From Lagopus muta (Eukaryota > Chordata > Aves > Galliformes > Phasianidae): 64,000 nt of DNA. The notes under the pieces were generated by a model. It ran no database searches. It had not been told where the DNA came from and worked only from the letters and a program-made list of their open reading frames with translations. Within the stretch, counting starts at the first letter, position 1; every line of letters starts with the position of its first letter. The position numbers and the translations under genes are program-made. Positions 1-12,900 of this stretch are shown in pieces. The stretch is from positions 77,200,134 to 77,264,133 of the forward strand of contig NC_064435.1 of the NCBI RefSeq assembly GCF_023343835.1. Direction: 5' to 3'.

Positions 1-236
1 GACCATCCAGCCAATTCCTTATCCAGCAAGTGGTCCATCCACCAAATACACTTTTCTCCAAGTTGGTGATGAGGATGTCATGTAAAATATTGTCCAACAC
101 TTTACACAAGTCCACGTAAATAATGCCAGTAGCTCTTCCTTTATCCACTGCTGCTGTAACTCCATCATAAATTGCCACCAAGTTTGTCAGCTATTTTTTG
201 CCTCTGGTGAAGTCGTTAGTTACCACTAATCACCTC
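1..236 (-). mobile_element. CR1 LINE fragment, reverse-transcriptase region, cut by window edge
   Basis: Read on the minus strand, this stretch gives the palm region of a CR1 ORF2 reverse transcriptase. The segment [18 protein letters not shown] (about 78-131) corresponds to the family's conserved IIYLDFCKAFDTVPHNIL block around motif A, and it is followed by the tryptophan-rich [12 protein letters not shown] block near position 1. The frame is interrupted, and the homology fades near 236 at the upstream (5') side. The downstream part of the element would lie left of base 1, outside the window. CR1 copies are non-LTR retrotransposons that normally truncate at the 5' end; this one is inert. 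The CR1 identity is well supported; the exact 5' boundary is not. Confidence 0.85.
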
Positions 237-2284
237 ATCTTTATTTTCTGTGTGTTGATTTCTATGTTTTAGTATTATTAATCTGAACACTTCTGTTGCT
301 ATTTATTATGTTTTTAATCTTTTAGCAAATTTATCACATCTACTTTTTAAAGTAAAAAATGCAATGAGATTGATCAAATTCCTTAGGTTCTCTACAGAAA
401 GACATTCCTGAAACTTTATGGCCATGTTGTAGAAAATATATGATGTTCTATTTGAAATACAGTCTCAAGCTACATCTACTAGAAAGCACCTGTGTTAAGT
501 TTCTCTTCCGTAAGTTGTTTCCTTTTAGTGCGCTGAATATACTCACTTTGGAGAAACATCGAGTGAACCGTGATTTTCTCTATCATTAAACATTACAGAG
601 TAGCTTCAAAATCCACGTTTGCACTTGGAGCTTGCATCTTCATTAGTCTTTTATGTTAGCATTCTTCCCCAGATCTTTATCTGTCCTGCTATTCTTGAAG
701 AAAAATAGATAAAACATTTCATGCATGTTTTTATTTACTTGTAAAGGTATCTCATAAGCTTAGCGTAATTATTTATTTCTTGTCAGTGAAATACAAGCAC
801 AAAAGAACATAGTCTATCTGTGTATAACACTATAAAGAAGGCCAGTGGTAGGAAACTGCACTGAAAGGTGAGGAAAGAGGCTTGCTGCTTATAATATGTG
901 TTTGCAGGAAGAAGACAACATGAATAAAAGATATCTGCTGTTCTACTTCAGAAGGGATGTCAAATGCATTCCCACAAAAATGTCAACTAGCCTACTGAAA
1001 TTTTCTTTTTTTTATTAAAAATAGAGCGACAGTAAAAAGTGGTCCTAGACTCACAGAAAACTTCATTGAGGCTTAACATTGACCTGAAATTCAATACGTA
1101 TCATTTGTTGAACAAAATAAAATCTGATTCAAAGAGCTGTTTATGTGGTTTATTATCTGCTTTTGTCATCCTAAATAATGCCACAAAAATTTTCTAGAAA
1201 GTAATAATGACACAAGTTTTCCAGGAAACAGTGTCAGATACGGTTGAGATGCCTGCTTGTTCTTTTAGTGCTTGCTCTTCCACAATTGTAGTCAACAATA
1301 GATCAGGCATACTGACTGTAGTCATGTGAATTTAAGTGACAGTACTGGAAATTTAAATTCTCAGCAGAGTACCTTCTTGCTCTGAGGATTTCTTTTAGGT
1401 TTTCACCACCTGCTGGTGTATTTGTCAGATGTAATCCAGCGACTCTTTGTAAGCAAAAAAGGGATTTGAAGACAGAGAATATTGGCATACCTTGTGCTGA
1501 TCTTATCTCTTCCATTTGTCAGTGATGTCACACTCTGTATACCTTTCTTGTAACAGCAAGATATTCCTTTTAGAAATACATTGCTTTGTTTGGATAAAAG
1601 GACATCCAAAATCTGGACTTTCAAGCTGGCCACTGAACTCTTACTTAGTTTTAATTCATCCCATGTTGCAATTAAGCATGACGCAAAACTGTTTTTTTGT
1701 TTTGTGGGGTTTTTTTTTTGTCTTTTTTTGCGATTTTTTTTTTTTTTTTGGTGGGTGGAGGAGGAAGCTTTATTATATACAATATGTACGCTCATCAGCT
1801 AAAATAGATTTGCAAAACTCATGTTGGATGCAGAGTATAATGAGGTATTGTTGATACCTGTTGCTGTTTCATTGACTCTGTGCTAAAGTCACTCACTTAT
1901 AAAATGGGGAATTAATTATAGCAATATGATGAAATGAATGTACGAACAGGTTACTATTAATATTATTCTCCATGAAGTCCCAGACCACATATGTGATTAT
2001 ATTCCTTTAAAATTATTCTCCTTCTTGCCTTTTATTTTTTCCCCTCTGTATCCCATTTGATCCCTTCCACATACTTTGAAAGCCCAGAGTTACCAGGAAT
2101 GGCAATATAACATATTTAATAGTAAATAGACAGTGATCAATGTTACTCAGTTGTTTCTATTGCTCAGTGTCCGCCATCATAGTCTTTATACAATTTAACA
2201 AAGCAAGTACAATTAATCTGCTGTGCAATGAACAGATTATTTTGATTTCTTACATAAACTGAATTCAGACTATATTCCATCTAA
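237..2284. other. Low-copy non-coding DNA
   Basis: AT-rich sequence without a supportable gene. Open frames around 1300-1850 are short, overlap on both strands and run through a T-rich tract at about 1710-1750 that gives poly-Phe/poly-Lys translations, so they are not believed. A faint MIR-like piece is listed separately. Confidence 0.6.
1873..1930 (-). repeat. Possible MIR SINE remnant
   Basis: The words TCTGTGCT, CACTTATAAAATGGGGA and a following TAATTATAGCAAT resemble the part of the amniote MIR SINE that contains the TGTAAAATGGGGATAATA block, read in the usual antisense form. The match is short and degraded, and could be chance in AT-rich DNA. Confidence 0.25.
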
Positions 2285-2346
2285 TTATATATATATATTA
2301 TATTATATTATATATATATATTTTTTTTTTCTTTTTTTTTTTTTTT
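2285..2346. repeat. (TA)n/(TTATA)n tract joined to poly(T)
   Basis: An alternating TA/TTATA block (2285-2320) passes directly into a T-rich run broken by one C (2321-2346). Low-complexity DNA, likely length-variable. Confidence 0.9.
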
Positions 2347-3944
2347 CTGGAAACTCTCTTCTTTCATGTGTGAAACTGAAGCTGCTTTGTAGAGTTTCAA
2401 CCAGCCAGCAGATGGAGAGATGAGAAACCCAGGCACATTATGCCACTGCATAGAAAAAGTTTGCTGATTTGCAGACTCAATTGATTTCATCTCTGTCAGG
2501 TGCAGGACAGCTGAAGTGTTTTCATTGCAGAAAATATCAGTCTTGCAACATTTTATCTGGAAGCAATAATATATTTTTTTCTTTCTAGATGTGGGATTTG
2601 TTTGTTTTAAAAATAGAATTGCTGACCGTTTTTGATGTCTTCTGTAGAGTATAGAGGAAGAAAAAAATCCCAAATTCCCATCCATCTTAACCCATTAGGA
2701 GAATAATAATAATAACAATAATGAAGACAAAAGACACATTTATTGAACTTTTCCCTATATGTATGTACTCTTATGCTTTTAAGAATCAAATCAGTAATCC
2801 ACTGATGGAGTTTAGGGAATCTGACATTTACTGAGGTAATTTTCTTTACAGGAGTTCTTATCTGGGTCCCTCATCAGTTAGGAATATAAATGTATGATTT
2901 ATCTATTGTACCAGACCTCAAACCATCAAGAATGCGATTTAATTTCTGACAAGAATTAGTTTTGGATAATCTTGAAAGCTTCTTCCTTTTTCAGTCAATA
3001 CCTTTTTTTGCAAATCAATAGTTCATGAATTAGTAACCTAAAATACTTCTAAATAGAGTTTGTGGTTAAGTCTGACTGAACTCTTGTATGTGTAAGGCTG
3101 TGTTACCTTTCGAAAGGGATAAATGAATTCTGTTATTTCCAGAAGTGTCATTATAGACCAATAAGAAAAAATTCATTATGATTGAAGCCAAAATGGGTAT
3201 ACTATCTATTTTTGTATAAATATTTGAGAATCTAAGTCATATAAAAATCTGTTTATCTGTTCTTCAAAACACATATAATTTCCCCCCACAAATCCCCAAT
3301 GTTTTACACTCATAGGGCAGAACAGAAACATTCTCAGGATCCTGTAGCAGGCTGGTTTGTCTCAGGACCTGGAGAGATGCTAACAACATTAACAGGATGC
3401 CTAGTGTAAGTGAGAATGTTGCATGCTCACAACCTCAGGCTGTCATGCTGGGCTTACTGATACAGGAAACTGGAAGAGCCCTTAGTCCTGCAGGGGTCTG
3501 AAAATGGCAGCTACTTGTGGTCCTGAAATGATAAGAGTAGGCAGAACCATTTAGCTTTTAAAAATGTTTTATTTATAGGGTAACAGTAAAGCACAAGTTA
3601 ACTGCCTCTCAACTTGACTGTAAAGAGCACATCAGAGCATAGTGAGATGTCTACTGAGCAGCCAGCAGCAACAGTGGCTTTTAATGAAATTGTAAAGCAA
3701 TTTAAGTTAGTGGCATCTGAAAATAAGTGACATTTCCACATGAAAGTGTTCCCAAAGTCAACATACAGGAATGAATAATGATGATAATAAATCTGCTTCA
3801 GAGGAGAAGAGGCAGGTGTAGTTATTTCCAGCAAAGTAAGCAGCACTTAATTTTTTTTTCCAGCAAACCACCTTCTATTCATATGTATGACCAGCCCTCT
3901 ATTCTAAATGATACATTATTGAAAATTGTTAATTCAGGGAAGTA

Positions 3945-3978
<34 letters not shown>

Positions 3979-6182
3979 TCTGGCTACAAGACAGAAATGC
4001 CTGGGAAACATATGAAAGTTACCAGTATTAAAAGTATTGGTTTTCTGCATAGAATGAGTTTTGTATTGGGTTATAATAAATATATGCTACTGAAAAGTTT
4101 ATGCCAAAACCCATTTTGTTTTACTGCTTATTCAATCATAATCTACATATAAGCTATTTGAGGAAAATGGAAAATAAAAGCATAAAGGATTTTCTTCCTT
4201 CTCTTTTGCTTTTTCTGAACACAGAACCAGCTTGTTCTTAATTTCTAACTCTTCCATCTAGCTACCTTTACTGACGTGTCCTCCACCAGGTGAATTTATT
4301 GAGTTCTGTAAAGAGGGAGCAGACAGTTATTTTCCAAGATGCATTTCATGAGGAAGAGGTTAGAACTATCTAGAAGCCAAGATAAAAGAATATTTCACAC
4401 AAGGAAATGTACTTCATTTATGGTTTGTAAGCTTTTTATTTATTAGGGAGTAGGTAACAGATATTTTGAAACATATTTGAAGACAGCAAAGCATCCATCA
4501 GAAGTATGTAGCTGTAGTTAATTCTGCTTTGGGGCTGCTGAAAGACTAGGTGATTCTTTATATACAGTCTCTCATACCTTGGTCTTCTATGATTTTAGGA
4601 ATCAAGGGCTTTCTGGAGCTTTGTTGTGCTATGTATTTTTCGTGCCCCTCCTGACAATGGATTGGTGATGCCTATGTGCCATAGACCTATTGTCTTTATA
4701 AAGGCAGAAAACAAACAGAAAAAGTTCTAGCAAGTCAAAAACAAACAAAAAAAAACATTGAAGCTTACAGAGAAATCACTGCAGCATCAAACACTGAACT
4801 GCTCTGTTAGAATATTATGTGCTTTATAAGTAAAATGGTATAAACCATGACCAATTTCTCTCCCCAGAGTAGATTTTCCAGTGCTTTGCCCAGTCTTGCT
4901 CTAATGACTAATGTTAATGAGAATATCAAAGGGAAATAGTAAAGTGACAAGAAAGATTCATTATGCAGAATAGACAAAGCAAGATTAAAGCTTACAGGAA
5001 ACAATTTTCTTGGCTAACACTGTTAAACAAGAAATTAAAAAAGCTTTGGTTGAACTTTCACTACAACCAGAGGCCAATGTGCTTCAAAATTTCCTTTTCT
5101 GATAGTAATGGTTAGTGATAAATAGTTTAGTCTTTCAATGACAATATATTTTTTAGGAAAAATCTAGGAAAAATTTTTAGGAAAAACATGAAATCTCATG
5201 TTGCATGCATACGAGGATATAGAACCTGCCATTTACCTTTTCATTTTTATTTTTATAATATTTATACCATTAGTAATAGATTGAAAGAATGACACAGAAA
5301 TATGAGAAAGGTCAAATCTAAATTTGATAAAACTCTAAAATAGGACAGTTTTACTGTGCCCATGTTATGGCAATAAAAGTAAATAAAAATAGAATCATCT
5401 GGGAGAAAAAGTCCTGTGTGCATTTTTGCTTTACTGGAAGTATAAAGCCACATTTTTAGGAGGAATGCAATCATTTCATAGTAATAAGTCATGATTCTGA
5501 GTCCTTATTCTCATAATTGAAGCCAATAGTTTAATGGCCATATGTTGGCTTACACATCAAAGCTAGTTGTTGCATGGTGTAGTGGCAGTGCTGGGATTCA
5601 GCAGTAAGCTGAAGCAAAAATTGATGCTAAGTAGCCAACATTTCCCTAGATAAAAGACCAAATGGCAAAGTGATGCAGATGCAATTATAATAGATGAACC
5701 CAACTCGTGTACAGGTTCTTTGACCAGACATGCAAATTCTGTCACTTTTACTTTTGCAGCTATGTAGCTGGAGATCTATAAAATGAAATTAGGAAACTGG
5801 GACAAAAAATAAGGCCTTTGTACAGAATTCTGACACCCTCTTCCAGCTCTTCAAATTTACATTCGCTTACTTAGCAGTCCTACAGACATTTGAAAACAAT
5901 GGGTATCTTTTCTTTTTTTACATCAAACAACCTCCAGCATCAGCGTTTCTGCTCCTACACATGCCGTGAATTTGCCTCAGTCTTGACAGTGTTGTATAGC
6001 TTTCTACATGTTTTATTCGTAGATAATAACAGGGCATGAAAACATATCTCCCCTGAAGCATTTGGTTTAGTACTTTCTAAACATCCAAATGTTTAGAGTA
6101 ATACACACCCCTGTATAGTTTTATGCTGGACAAGGGGTCAGGCTCCTGGTCATTTTTCTTCCTATTGTTTAAATGTGAGTTG
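2347..6182. other. Low-copy non-coding DNA with a 28-bp poly(A)
   Basis: No gene or recognised repeat family. It holds an uninterrupted A28 run (3949-3976) and, at 3327-3336 and 3411-3420, a perfect 10-bp inverted repeat (AACATTCTCA / TGAGAATGTT) with a 74-bp loop. Short open frames here are isolated, lack family signatures and are not called. Confidence 0.6.
3949..3976. repeat. Poly(A), 28 bp
   Basis: Uninterrupted run of 28 A. No AATAAA lies just upstream and no retrocopied gene precedes it, so it reads as a homopolymer tract rather than a processed-pseudogene tail. Confidence 0.95.
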
Positions 6183-6227
6183 TTTTTTTGTTGTTGTTGT
6201 TGCTGTTGTTGTTTGTTTGTTTGTTTG
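6183..6227. repeat. (TTG)n/(TTTG)n microsatellite
   Basis: GTT triplets with one GCT interruption followed by four TTTG units. Confidence 0.9.
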
Positions 6228-6361
6228 AAATTTCATTATATTGAAAAATATAAGATAACGAATATAATGAAATTATGAAATTTCATTAAATTTTTTATAA
6301 CAATTTTGAAATTTCTGTTTGACCTCATGCATTTGTATAGAGACTTAAGGTTGTAAATTTT

Positions 6362-6372
6362 GGGGGGGGGGG
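6362..6372. repeat. Poly(G), 11 bp, next to GAAA-rich DNA
   Basis: Eleven consecutive G, followed by GAAA-type purine DNA. Homopurine run of about 30 bp in total. Confidence 0.9.
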
Positions 6373-9137
6373 AAAGAAAGAAAAAGAACAGGATAACAGG
6401 ATTAAGGCATATATCCTGGGACTACCCATAATGCTTTTCCAGTATATTGAATAGTGCAGTGCTCCACCTGTCCCTGCCTTGCTTTCAGTTTCAATAGCTG
6501 TGCCTACCCTTAATGTCTGTCTAGAATTTTCTGGGTTTGAAGCAGAAATTTCATACAGGTAAAGCTTTGTTTGAAAGTAATACCCTTTGTCACAGACTTA
6601 CTCTTTTCCTTTTCCATTCTTTGCCTCTTGACATATGTAGTAGGGAACAGGAAAACATGGAGATACAAGTAACATTTCTCTTTTCAGTAGCAAAATTTTC
6701 TTTTTACACCTTTAAGAAAAAAAAGTATACAAATTATGGAAAATACTGGGACAAATGCTTTTCATGAATGCTTGGTGCTGTAACTGATACAAAGGTTGCT
6801 GCTATATTTTCTGCTTCTTCTAACGTTTTTTATAACAGGTATAGACCAGTGAAAGATAGTTGTTTAAGAATTGTCAGTATGACTGAAGCTTTTTTCTTTT
6901 TTATTTCTTAGTAACAAAATGTTTCAGCATAGGATCATCATAAATCTGAATTATTTCTTCTCTCATAGAGAGATCTTTACCTGCTTTCTTAAAAACCTTC
7001 CTCCTCACCTGCTGTGATTGACAGGTGAAAGGAGAAATCTGATAATTTTATGTGCAAAGAATGATGCTTTACTCAAGTCTTTAGAGACTCATTTATATGA
7101 ATCTAATTGTTTTGTTATAGCCTTGTCCTTATGCTCAGCTCTGTGAATGCTTTAAAATGTAATCTCATTGTCTGCAAACACAAAATCAATATAAAAGGAA
7201 GCGAAGCAGCTAAGACGTGAAAGGAAGTATTTTTCAAGTTAGAAATTAGCATGTCATCTTACCATTTGCTGTATTAGAGCCAAATGATTTTATGTAGAAT
7301 ATATTTACCAGCTCTTTAGACCATTAATATTCATTTAATAATAAATAAAAGGCACATTCATTGGACTTCACAAAGAGACAAAAGACACTACTTGGCCTTT
7401 GCTTGACCAGAAAATTTTAGATATTAGATGATTAAAGGAAGAAATCTTACCCGGGACTGTTAGTATTCCATATGTCCATGAATAACATGATACAGGTATT
7501 ATATTTACCTGTAAAGATTTATATTTTTTAAGATGTTGGAATGCTGGAGTGCCAGTCTTAGATTTAAGAAGCCTGCATTTACATTCCTGCTAAGGGAGAG
7601 ATTTATGGACTTTGCACCAAAAAAAAAAATAAATAAAATAAAAATAAAAATAAAAAAAAATAAAAAAGTGCAGACTATACAGCATTTTCCTCTCCTGATT
7701 AAGTGGATGCAACTATAAAAGAGGTTGTAGGAAAGGGATGTGCTTTTTATGGTTTTGTATGCCAGCAGCTGGAAATGCCAAACTGATGTGTTGCTTAATC
7801 GCTCTCCCATCCTTAGACTCCGGGAACCCCACTGTACACAAGGTGCCTATTCCCGAACTGTTTCAGATATGAGCATCTATACATTTCTCACTGAACATGC
7901 CTCATCCACCTGCATTATACATGTCTTCAATAGTTGAGTTTTTAAGGGCATTTAAGGAGGATAAGGGACCTGTTTTTCTTCTGGCCATTTGATCATGGAG
8001 ATGTACAACCACTTAATCTTAGGCATGGCTTTCTGCACAACTCCCCATCCCTTGAGCATGAATTGGACTCACCGCCACTGTGTCTGTCTCCATTGTCTAA
8101 AAGACCACTAAAGAAAAGATGGGCTAAAGCACAGCATGTTTTAATGTTTTGCTTCACAGTCCTTGGGGCTGAACTGCTTGCTCAGTTGTTGAACACGTGA
8201 CACTATTGACTCTGGGTGTTCTTTGATAAAGACTGCAGGCAGTTGGGTGCTATTTTGCTGAGAAACACTCAGGAGTCCTTGGAGTATCTAGCTGGATAGA
8301 TCTCTGCACCTGCAGAATGGGATATAACACCTCTATGAACACCATAAGATGTTGTGTAGAAAAGTATGAGGCCCCAGATCCACAGCAACAGGGACATATT
8401 TAGCTTATGTAGACTTAGTAAGATAGAACTTCAAACAACTTAATCCCCCTTCCTGAATATCTAGACACACAAACACACGTAATACTAGATGATTTTAAGC
8501 ACTTTGGTCTCATTTATATTAGAGAGTGGTGAGTCAGTTGTGGTTTATATTTTAATAACTTTAAAAAATGAAAATATATATGCTTTTTTCCTTCACAACA
8601 TAGCCTTTTATTTTCACACTGAGAGAGTAGGTAAGTGGTATAGCCAAGGCTGACTTTCTTGTACCCTTGATTATTTTTTATAACTGTTTCATGTCTTGCT
8701 AACAGCAATGAAAATCCAAAAACTAGATCTTACTCTTACTTCTACTGAAATTTCCTAATGCACCTAATTATTGTTACTGTACCATATAAACTTTTTATTA
8801 AACTTTTCTTGCAGCTTACTGGCTTATTATAAATGAGTAAAGAACAATTTTGTGCTATGTGAAGGGTTCCCTACATTGTTCAAAACAACTGTCCTTAAAG
8901 ACAGTGTAAGATTTTGTGCCTTCCTTCTACTGATTTGCAGTGGTTTCAGACATAATCTTAATAAGCAAAACTTTTCAACTGACTGGTTTAAGTATGTACT
9001 TCCTTAAACTTGATGGTAAGATCAAGATAAAATGCAACCTTTCAGCTGTAGTTGTTAAAAATATGATGTTTTATTGGTAGGAATGCCTGATAGGCATTTT
9101 TTACATTACAAGTGTTTAGAGGAATTAAACAATTGTC
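6373..9137. other. Low-copy non-coding DNA
   Basis: No gene recognised. Contains an A-rich (TAAAA)n-like tract (7619-7667) and, near 8315-8350, a possible second MIR-like scrap (CTGCAGAATGGGATATAACACC). Open frames over the A-rich tract are poly-Lys artefacts. Confidence 0.55.
7619..7667. repeat. A-rich (TAAAA)n-like tract
   Basis: Runs of 3-9 A separated by single T over 49 bp. Low-complexity; not attached to a recognisable retroelement. Confidence 0.9.
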
Positions 9138-9963
9138 ATCATAGAATCATTTCAGTTGGAAGGAACCTGTAAAGTTCATCTAATTCAGATCCCCTGCCAT
9201 AAACAAGAACAACTACAGCTAGATCAGGTTGATCAAACCCCCATCCGGCTGACCTTGAATGTATCTAAGGATGGGACATTACCACATCTCTGGGCAACTT
9301 GCTCCACTGCCTCATCATTCTTATCATAAAAATCTCCTTCCATATATCCCATGTAAATCTCCCCTGTTCTATTCTGAAAACATTTCCCCTTGTCCTATAC
9401 CAACAGAATCAGCTAATTAGTGTGTCTCCCTTCTTATAACCCACCATTTGATAGTGAAAGGCTGCTATCAGATCTCCAAGGAGCCTTCTTTTCTCCAAGC
9501 TAGACAGACCCAGCTCTTTTAGACTGTCTTGGTAGGGGAGATGTTCCATTCCTTGGATCATTTTTGTGTCCCTCTTCTGGATGATCTCCAATAGGTCCAT
9601 GTCTCTCCTGTACTGCGGACTCCACATCTGGATGCAGTACTCCAAGTGTGGTCCTACCAGCACACAGTAGAGGGGCAGGATCACCTGCTTCAGCCTGCTG
9701 ACCACACTTTTTTTGATGCAGCCCAGGATACAGTTGGATTTCTGGGCTGTGAGGGTACAGTGCTAGCTCATGTCCAGCTTCCCATCCACCACTACTCCCA
9801 GGTCTTCCTGGGCTCGCTCTTCAAGCCTGTCTAGGTCTTGATATAACTGTTAATGTCATTGATGAAGATTAAATTAAATTTAATGATTTGTTGATCCCAT
9901 TACCGATCCCTGAGGGACACTGCTTGTCAGTGATCTCAAACTGGACATTGAGCAAGGCATCTT
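9138..9963 (-). mobile_element. CR1 LINE, 3' half of ORF2 with internal deletions
   Basis: Minus-strand CR1. The 3' end lies at about 9138, where the plus strand shows the family's GAATCATTTCAGTTGGAAGG end. Upstream, a readable C-terminal RT segment (9705 down to about 9409) includes the blocks VILPLYCVLVGPHLEYCIQ and LSSLEKRRLLGDLIAAFHYQ. Further 5' come remnants of the GVPQGSV and FINDI blocks (about 9950-9850). Between FINDI and the DLDRLE block, and again after it, sequence is missing, which removes the FADD catalytic box. The copy also carries stops. Identity is firm; the 5' limit is approximate. Confidence 0.9.
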
Positions 9964-12900
9964 TGCAGTAATAGTGATGTTTTAAAGTTGTCCAAAGTAG
10001 ACTCGGTGAAATCCTGATTCCAGTTTGTGAAAAAACTCCACTGATTTTAATGGAACTAAATTTCACTCAATTTTTAGGGCTGATAGTTGCCATAATAATC
10101 ATTTGGTCAGAACCACTTCGTAGTACAAGAAACAGAACTCCTGCAAGTAGCTCCCATATAAAGTCTATAATTTCTGCTTGAGGTATTACATATCTTTTAG
10201 GAGCGCACAATTTTCATTTAAGGTTCTCAATGATGGAGAACCAAGTATTTCCCTAGGTAAATAGTCCAAACAGTTGATTAGATTCACTGATAAAAATATG
10301 CACCTAGCCTAATATCAATCATCTAGTTTCCACTTTCAAATATTGGATCTCGTTATGCTTCATTTGTTAAATTAAAGGGCTATTTGCAATCAGAAATCTT
10401 CTCATTGTAGGTAATTGTAGGCTGTAATCAAGCCACCTCTTACCCTTCCCCTGGATATATTAGAAACTTAGCAAAATACCTTTTTCAAATCTCAAGTTAT
10501 TCATGTAGGTTTTTTTTGTTGTTGTTGTAGTTGTTGGGTTTTTTTTTTTTTTTTTTTTTTTTTCTGAAGCTCTCTGTAACATTTTTTAGATTTGGACAAC
10601 AACACAACAACAACAACGATAAAAGATGTACCCCATTCCAAAAGATGATATCTGATGCTGGGATAACAAGGGACTAAATGTATCAATTTTTCTAAAAATA
10701 CAGTAATCCTTAAATGTAGCTATTGTATATTAATGTCAAGAGTTAAACCAAACATGGCTGTTCAGAGATAAGAAGCAAACAATACCAAAGGAATGCATGG
10801 AGTAAACATCTGCACACTACCTGAAATAAAGAACATCCAAGCCCATTGCATGAAAAGCAGTTATATGCAGCCTGGCGTATTTTACATTTGTTTAACTATT
10901 TTGAAAGCTCAAAGTCCAAAGCCATGAATGACCTAGATGTTAAAGTTGTTGTTTGTGAAATGCAGCATTTTATCAGCAGCAGGAAACCTGATGTCTACAT
11001 CCATTAATCTCATCCCCTTAATGGAGAAGGAAAAATACTGCTGAATTTCATAAGATAGTGTAAGAAAATATGCAACTGGAGGCTCTGGCAACACAGTGGG
11101 CTATGCGAGAATTAAAAGATAGTAGCCAATATTCATTGCCTGCATCACTTAAATAAGCTTCTTTAAGTGATTCTTGGTATACAATAATATCACAGTGCTA
11201 AAGAGTGGATTTTGTTTGTTTAGTACAGTTGGTTGACAGGAGAGCTATCTGAGGTGCTATCTCTTGTAGTAGCTATAAGGACAGGAAACCTATAAGCTAC
11301 ACACAAGTAGCCAAACTGCTTCTAGGAGCCATTAAGTTGATTCTATATGCTTGTCCTCTGTGACCTTTGTGAGAAGTCTAGTCCTCTTCCATGTACATAC
11401 TCTCCTTTATACATCTGTTGCCATAGCGCTCTGCTTTCTTAGAGATCATATTGCACTGGGAGCTGACTGAATCAGGATTGATTATATATAATTTTCCCAA
11501 AGCCCTTTTCAGACTTCTGCTTTCCAAAATATAGGTTGACATGGTTGCTGTATGTATAATTTCTTCTTGTTGTTAATACACAGTGTTATACATACTTGTA
11601 TACAGAAGTACAAATGAAGCTCAGTTACCAGGTGAGACATTTTTGATAAAAACTCTGCAGAACTCTTCTGTCTTTACCATTATTTTTCATAGCTCTATCA
11701 GATTTGGTGGCTATGTTTTTCTATATAATTTATCTGGATTCTGATGGATGTTGGGCCAAAAAAAATGGACTTTTTTCTATTAACACAGTCTCATTCTGTT
11801 CTTTATCTTTGGAATTAAGTGTTCCTGACTTCATTCTTTTTATTTTAACAGTTGAGTGTTACAAATGTCTCTACTGTTCCTCACCTATCAATACAACTAT
11901 GCCTATAACATCAGATAAAATATAATGCAATCTTAACATTCTCATGACTGCATTACGCTGTTGGCTCATTCTGTGATCAGCTGCATTAATTTCCATTTTT
12001 CTGGTCTTCATATGTAAGCACCATCTCCTTCTATTTTAATCATCCTTTTAAAAGAATAAAGCTTGTAGACCTTTCACCCTCATTTAACTACAGAATCACA
12101 GTCATCTGATTGCACAGTAACCTTCTGTGAGAGACTGCTGTGGGAGAAAGCACGTGGATGTGAATGGAGTTACACTGCAAAATGGGGAAAAAAAAAAAAA
12201 AGAAAAAAAGAGTAGATAGGAAAACAACCTATGGAATGTAAGTAATGTATGGGGCAGATATTCTGCCTGTGTCTGCAGTTGTTCAGACTGGAATTAAAAT
12301 TATACACTGAAGATGTCTTCCAGCTTTCTAAATATGCAATAATAAAACTGTGTATTTGAACTGAAATGCAATTATAGGTAGAACACCTACATGCTCAATA
12401 GGTGCTCCCACTCTCAGGTTCCCTAGCCTTTCTGAAGTTCTTTGTGATGATGTACAAAAGAGCAAGCCTCCCATTGAATCCTGCTCCTAACACGGATAAG
12501 TATTTCCTAATCATTAAGCTGAAGTCAAACTAATAATGTCTTACAGTTGTTATTCAAAACATGATTTACTTTATTATTCATGCTTTATCTAAGCTGCATG
12601 ATGTTAGTGTCCTTTTGCAGCAATCCCTTCATACTTTTCAGAGCATGAGTGAGCAATGACTATAATATTTCTTCCAGCTCTGTACAGGAAGATTAATTAG
12701 CATCAAGCCTTGTTTTGCATGCATGTGCATTGGTGGCATTGAGGCAAAAAAAGTTTTGGAAAGTTTTCCTCCCCTCTTTATAAGAAAATTAAACATTTCA
12801 AATACACAATTACTTTTTTTTTTTTTTTTTAATTGAAAATGCAGAGTGTGGCATATTTTCTCTGGAAAAGAAGCATTATCAGTATGTGAAGAGTTTGAAT

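Noticed and set aside
1403..1854. Overlapping frames on both strands
   Set aside because: Driven by a T-rich tract giving poly-Phe and poly-Lys.
8315..8350. Possible MIR SINE piece
   Set aside because: Only one short word resembles MIR; below what I would list as a feature.
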